Source of the DNA: Bacteroidetes bacterium UBA6661
GTDB taxonomy: Bacteria > Bacteroidota > Bacteroidia > AKYH767-A > OLB10
Length of the DNA: 25,612 bases
Assembly: GCA_002455375.1 (NCBI GenBank)
Contig: DKKR01000003.1
Location: forward strand, 985-26,596
Direction of reading: 5' to 3'
Position numbers and translations under genes: made by a program. Shown here one piece after another: positions 24,949 to 25,612 of the stretch (positions within the stretch are counted from its first letter, which is position 1; each line of letters begins with the position of its first letter). The notes under the pieces were generated by a model. The model worked only from the letters and a program-made list of their open reading frames with translations. It was not told where the DNA came from and ran no database searches.

Positions 24949-24956
24949 CGAAAGTA
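24949..24956 (-). promoter_or_regulatory. Possible -7 promoter element of the CPBP protease gene
   Basis: On the minus strand the sequence reads TACTTTCG, one mismatch from TAnnTTTG. It lies 16 bases before ATG 24932, which would give a very short leader. It partly faces the dusB element, so the two divergent promoters would be nearly back to back. Confidence 0.35.
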
Positions 24957-24986
24957 AGCATCCTTACAATTGTTGCAGATCATACT

Positions 24987-25612
24987 ATGGTGAAAATTGG
25001 TTCCGTTAAATTAGGTGAGTTTCCATTGTTACTTGCTCCTATGGAGGATGTGAGCGATCCGCCTTTTCGCTTTGTATGCAAACAACATGGTGCTGATTTA
25101 ATGTACACAGAGTTTATCAGTTCCGAAGGACTTATCCGTCATGCAGCAAAGAGCACGCACAAGCTGGATATATTTGAATATGAAAGGCCAATCGGTATTC
25201 AGATTTTTGGCTCCGATGTGGAGTCAATGAAACAGGCTGCAATCATAGCAGAGCAGGCACATCCCGATTTAATTGATATCAATTACGGTTGTCCGGTAAA
25301 ACAAGTTGCATGCAAAGGTGCAGGTGCTGCATTGCTGCAGGATATTCCAAAAATGGTGAGCATGACAAAGGCAATTGTTGATGCAGTAAAACTTCCTGTT
25401 ACAGTAAAAACAAGATTGGGATGGGATGATAAAACAAAAAATATTCTTGAAGTTGCAGAACGTCTTCAGGATATAGGGATTAAAGCGCTAACTGTTCATG
25501 CACGAACACGATCACAAATGTATAAAGGCAGTGCCGATTGGAGTCTGGTTGGAGAGTTGAAGAACAATCCACGACTGACAATCCCTGTTTTTGGAAATGG
25601 TGATGTTGACTC
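24987..25612 (+). CDS. dusB: tRNA-dihydrouridine synthase DusB (partial, runs off the right edge)
   Basis: About 208 residues of the N-terminal TIM-barrel part are in the window. This flavoenzyme reduces uridines in the tRNA D loop to dihydrouridine. The FMN-binding start LLLAPMEDVSDPPFR (14-28) and the active-site cysteine Cys102 in DINYGCPVKQV are clear, followed by KGAGAALLQD, VKTRLGWDD and VHARTRSQMYKG. The DusB-type assignment rests on KQVACKGAGAALL and the overall match. ATG 24987 is followed directly by the conserved N terminus. The C-terminal part is not in the window. Confidence 0.92.
   Translation, partial: MVKIGSVKLGEFPLLLAPMEDVSDPPFRFVCKQHGADLMYTEFISSEGLIRHAAKSTHKLDIFEYERPIGIQIFGSDVESMKQAAIIAEQAHPDLIDINYGCPVKQVACKGAGAALLQDIPKMVSMTKAIVDAVKLPVTVKTRLGWDDKTKNILEVAERLQDIGIKALTVHARTRSQMYKGSADWSLVGELKNNPRLTIPVFGNGDVD

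Overview
This window comes from a chromosome of the phylum Bacteroidota. It is AT-rich. It carries parts of the type IX secretion system (T9SS) world: a PorV/PorQ-family porin, a PorU-like C25 peptidase and a giant SprB-repeat protein with a type B sorting domain. It also has TAnnTTTG promoter -7 elements and few Shine-Dalgarno sites. Genus cannot be fixed from what is visible. No phage, insertion sequence, CRISPR array or transfer signature was seen, and no gene-free stretch exceeds 300 bases.

Layout. The left edge (1-3481) has the 3' end of a tRNA, a strong hairpin, then the protein-quality operon tig-clpP-clpX (trigger factor, ClpP peptidase, ClpX unfoldase), closed by a good intrinsic terminator. 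A short minus-strand pair follows (3516-4538): pssA (phosphatidylserine synthase) then purS (a small subunit of the purine enzyme FGAM synthase). Next, on the plus strand (4716-12215), are three tightly packed genes. They encode a PorV/PorQ-family outer-membrane protein, a 1687-residue PorU-like C25 cysteine peptidase (start and stop overlap by 4 bases), and a multi-membrane-span GT-C glycosyltransferase-like protein. Then come cdd (cytidine deaminase), pdhA and pdhC (pyruvate dehydrogenase E1 alpha and E2; the E1 beta gene is not here).

On the minus strand, overlapping the end of pdhC by 8 bases, lies an 8.7-kb gene for a 2907-residue secreted protein: signal peptide, CUB domain, two further N-terminal modules, 26 SprB-type repeats, two Ig-like modules, two PKD domains and a T9SS type B C-terminal domain. 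Upstream of it on the same strand is a CPBP-family membrane protease gene, and divergent from that is dusB (tRNA-dihydrouridine synthase), which runs off the right edge.

The most notable observation is inside the giant protein. Repeats 2-22 alternate strictly between two subtypes (C-x4-G and C-x5-G after the first cysteine) with one phase slip at repeat 9, and every repeat keeps a cysteine pair. This suggests growth by duplication of a two-repeat unit of about 156 residues. The housekeeping genes are ordinary. No wholly new system could be demonstrated; the porin-peptidase-glycosyltransferase cassette and the alternating repeat fibre are the best leads.
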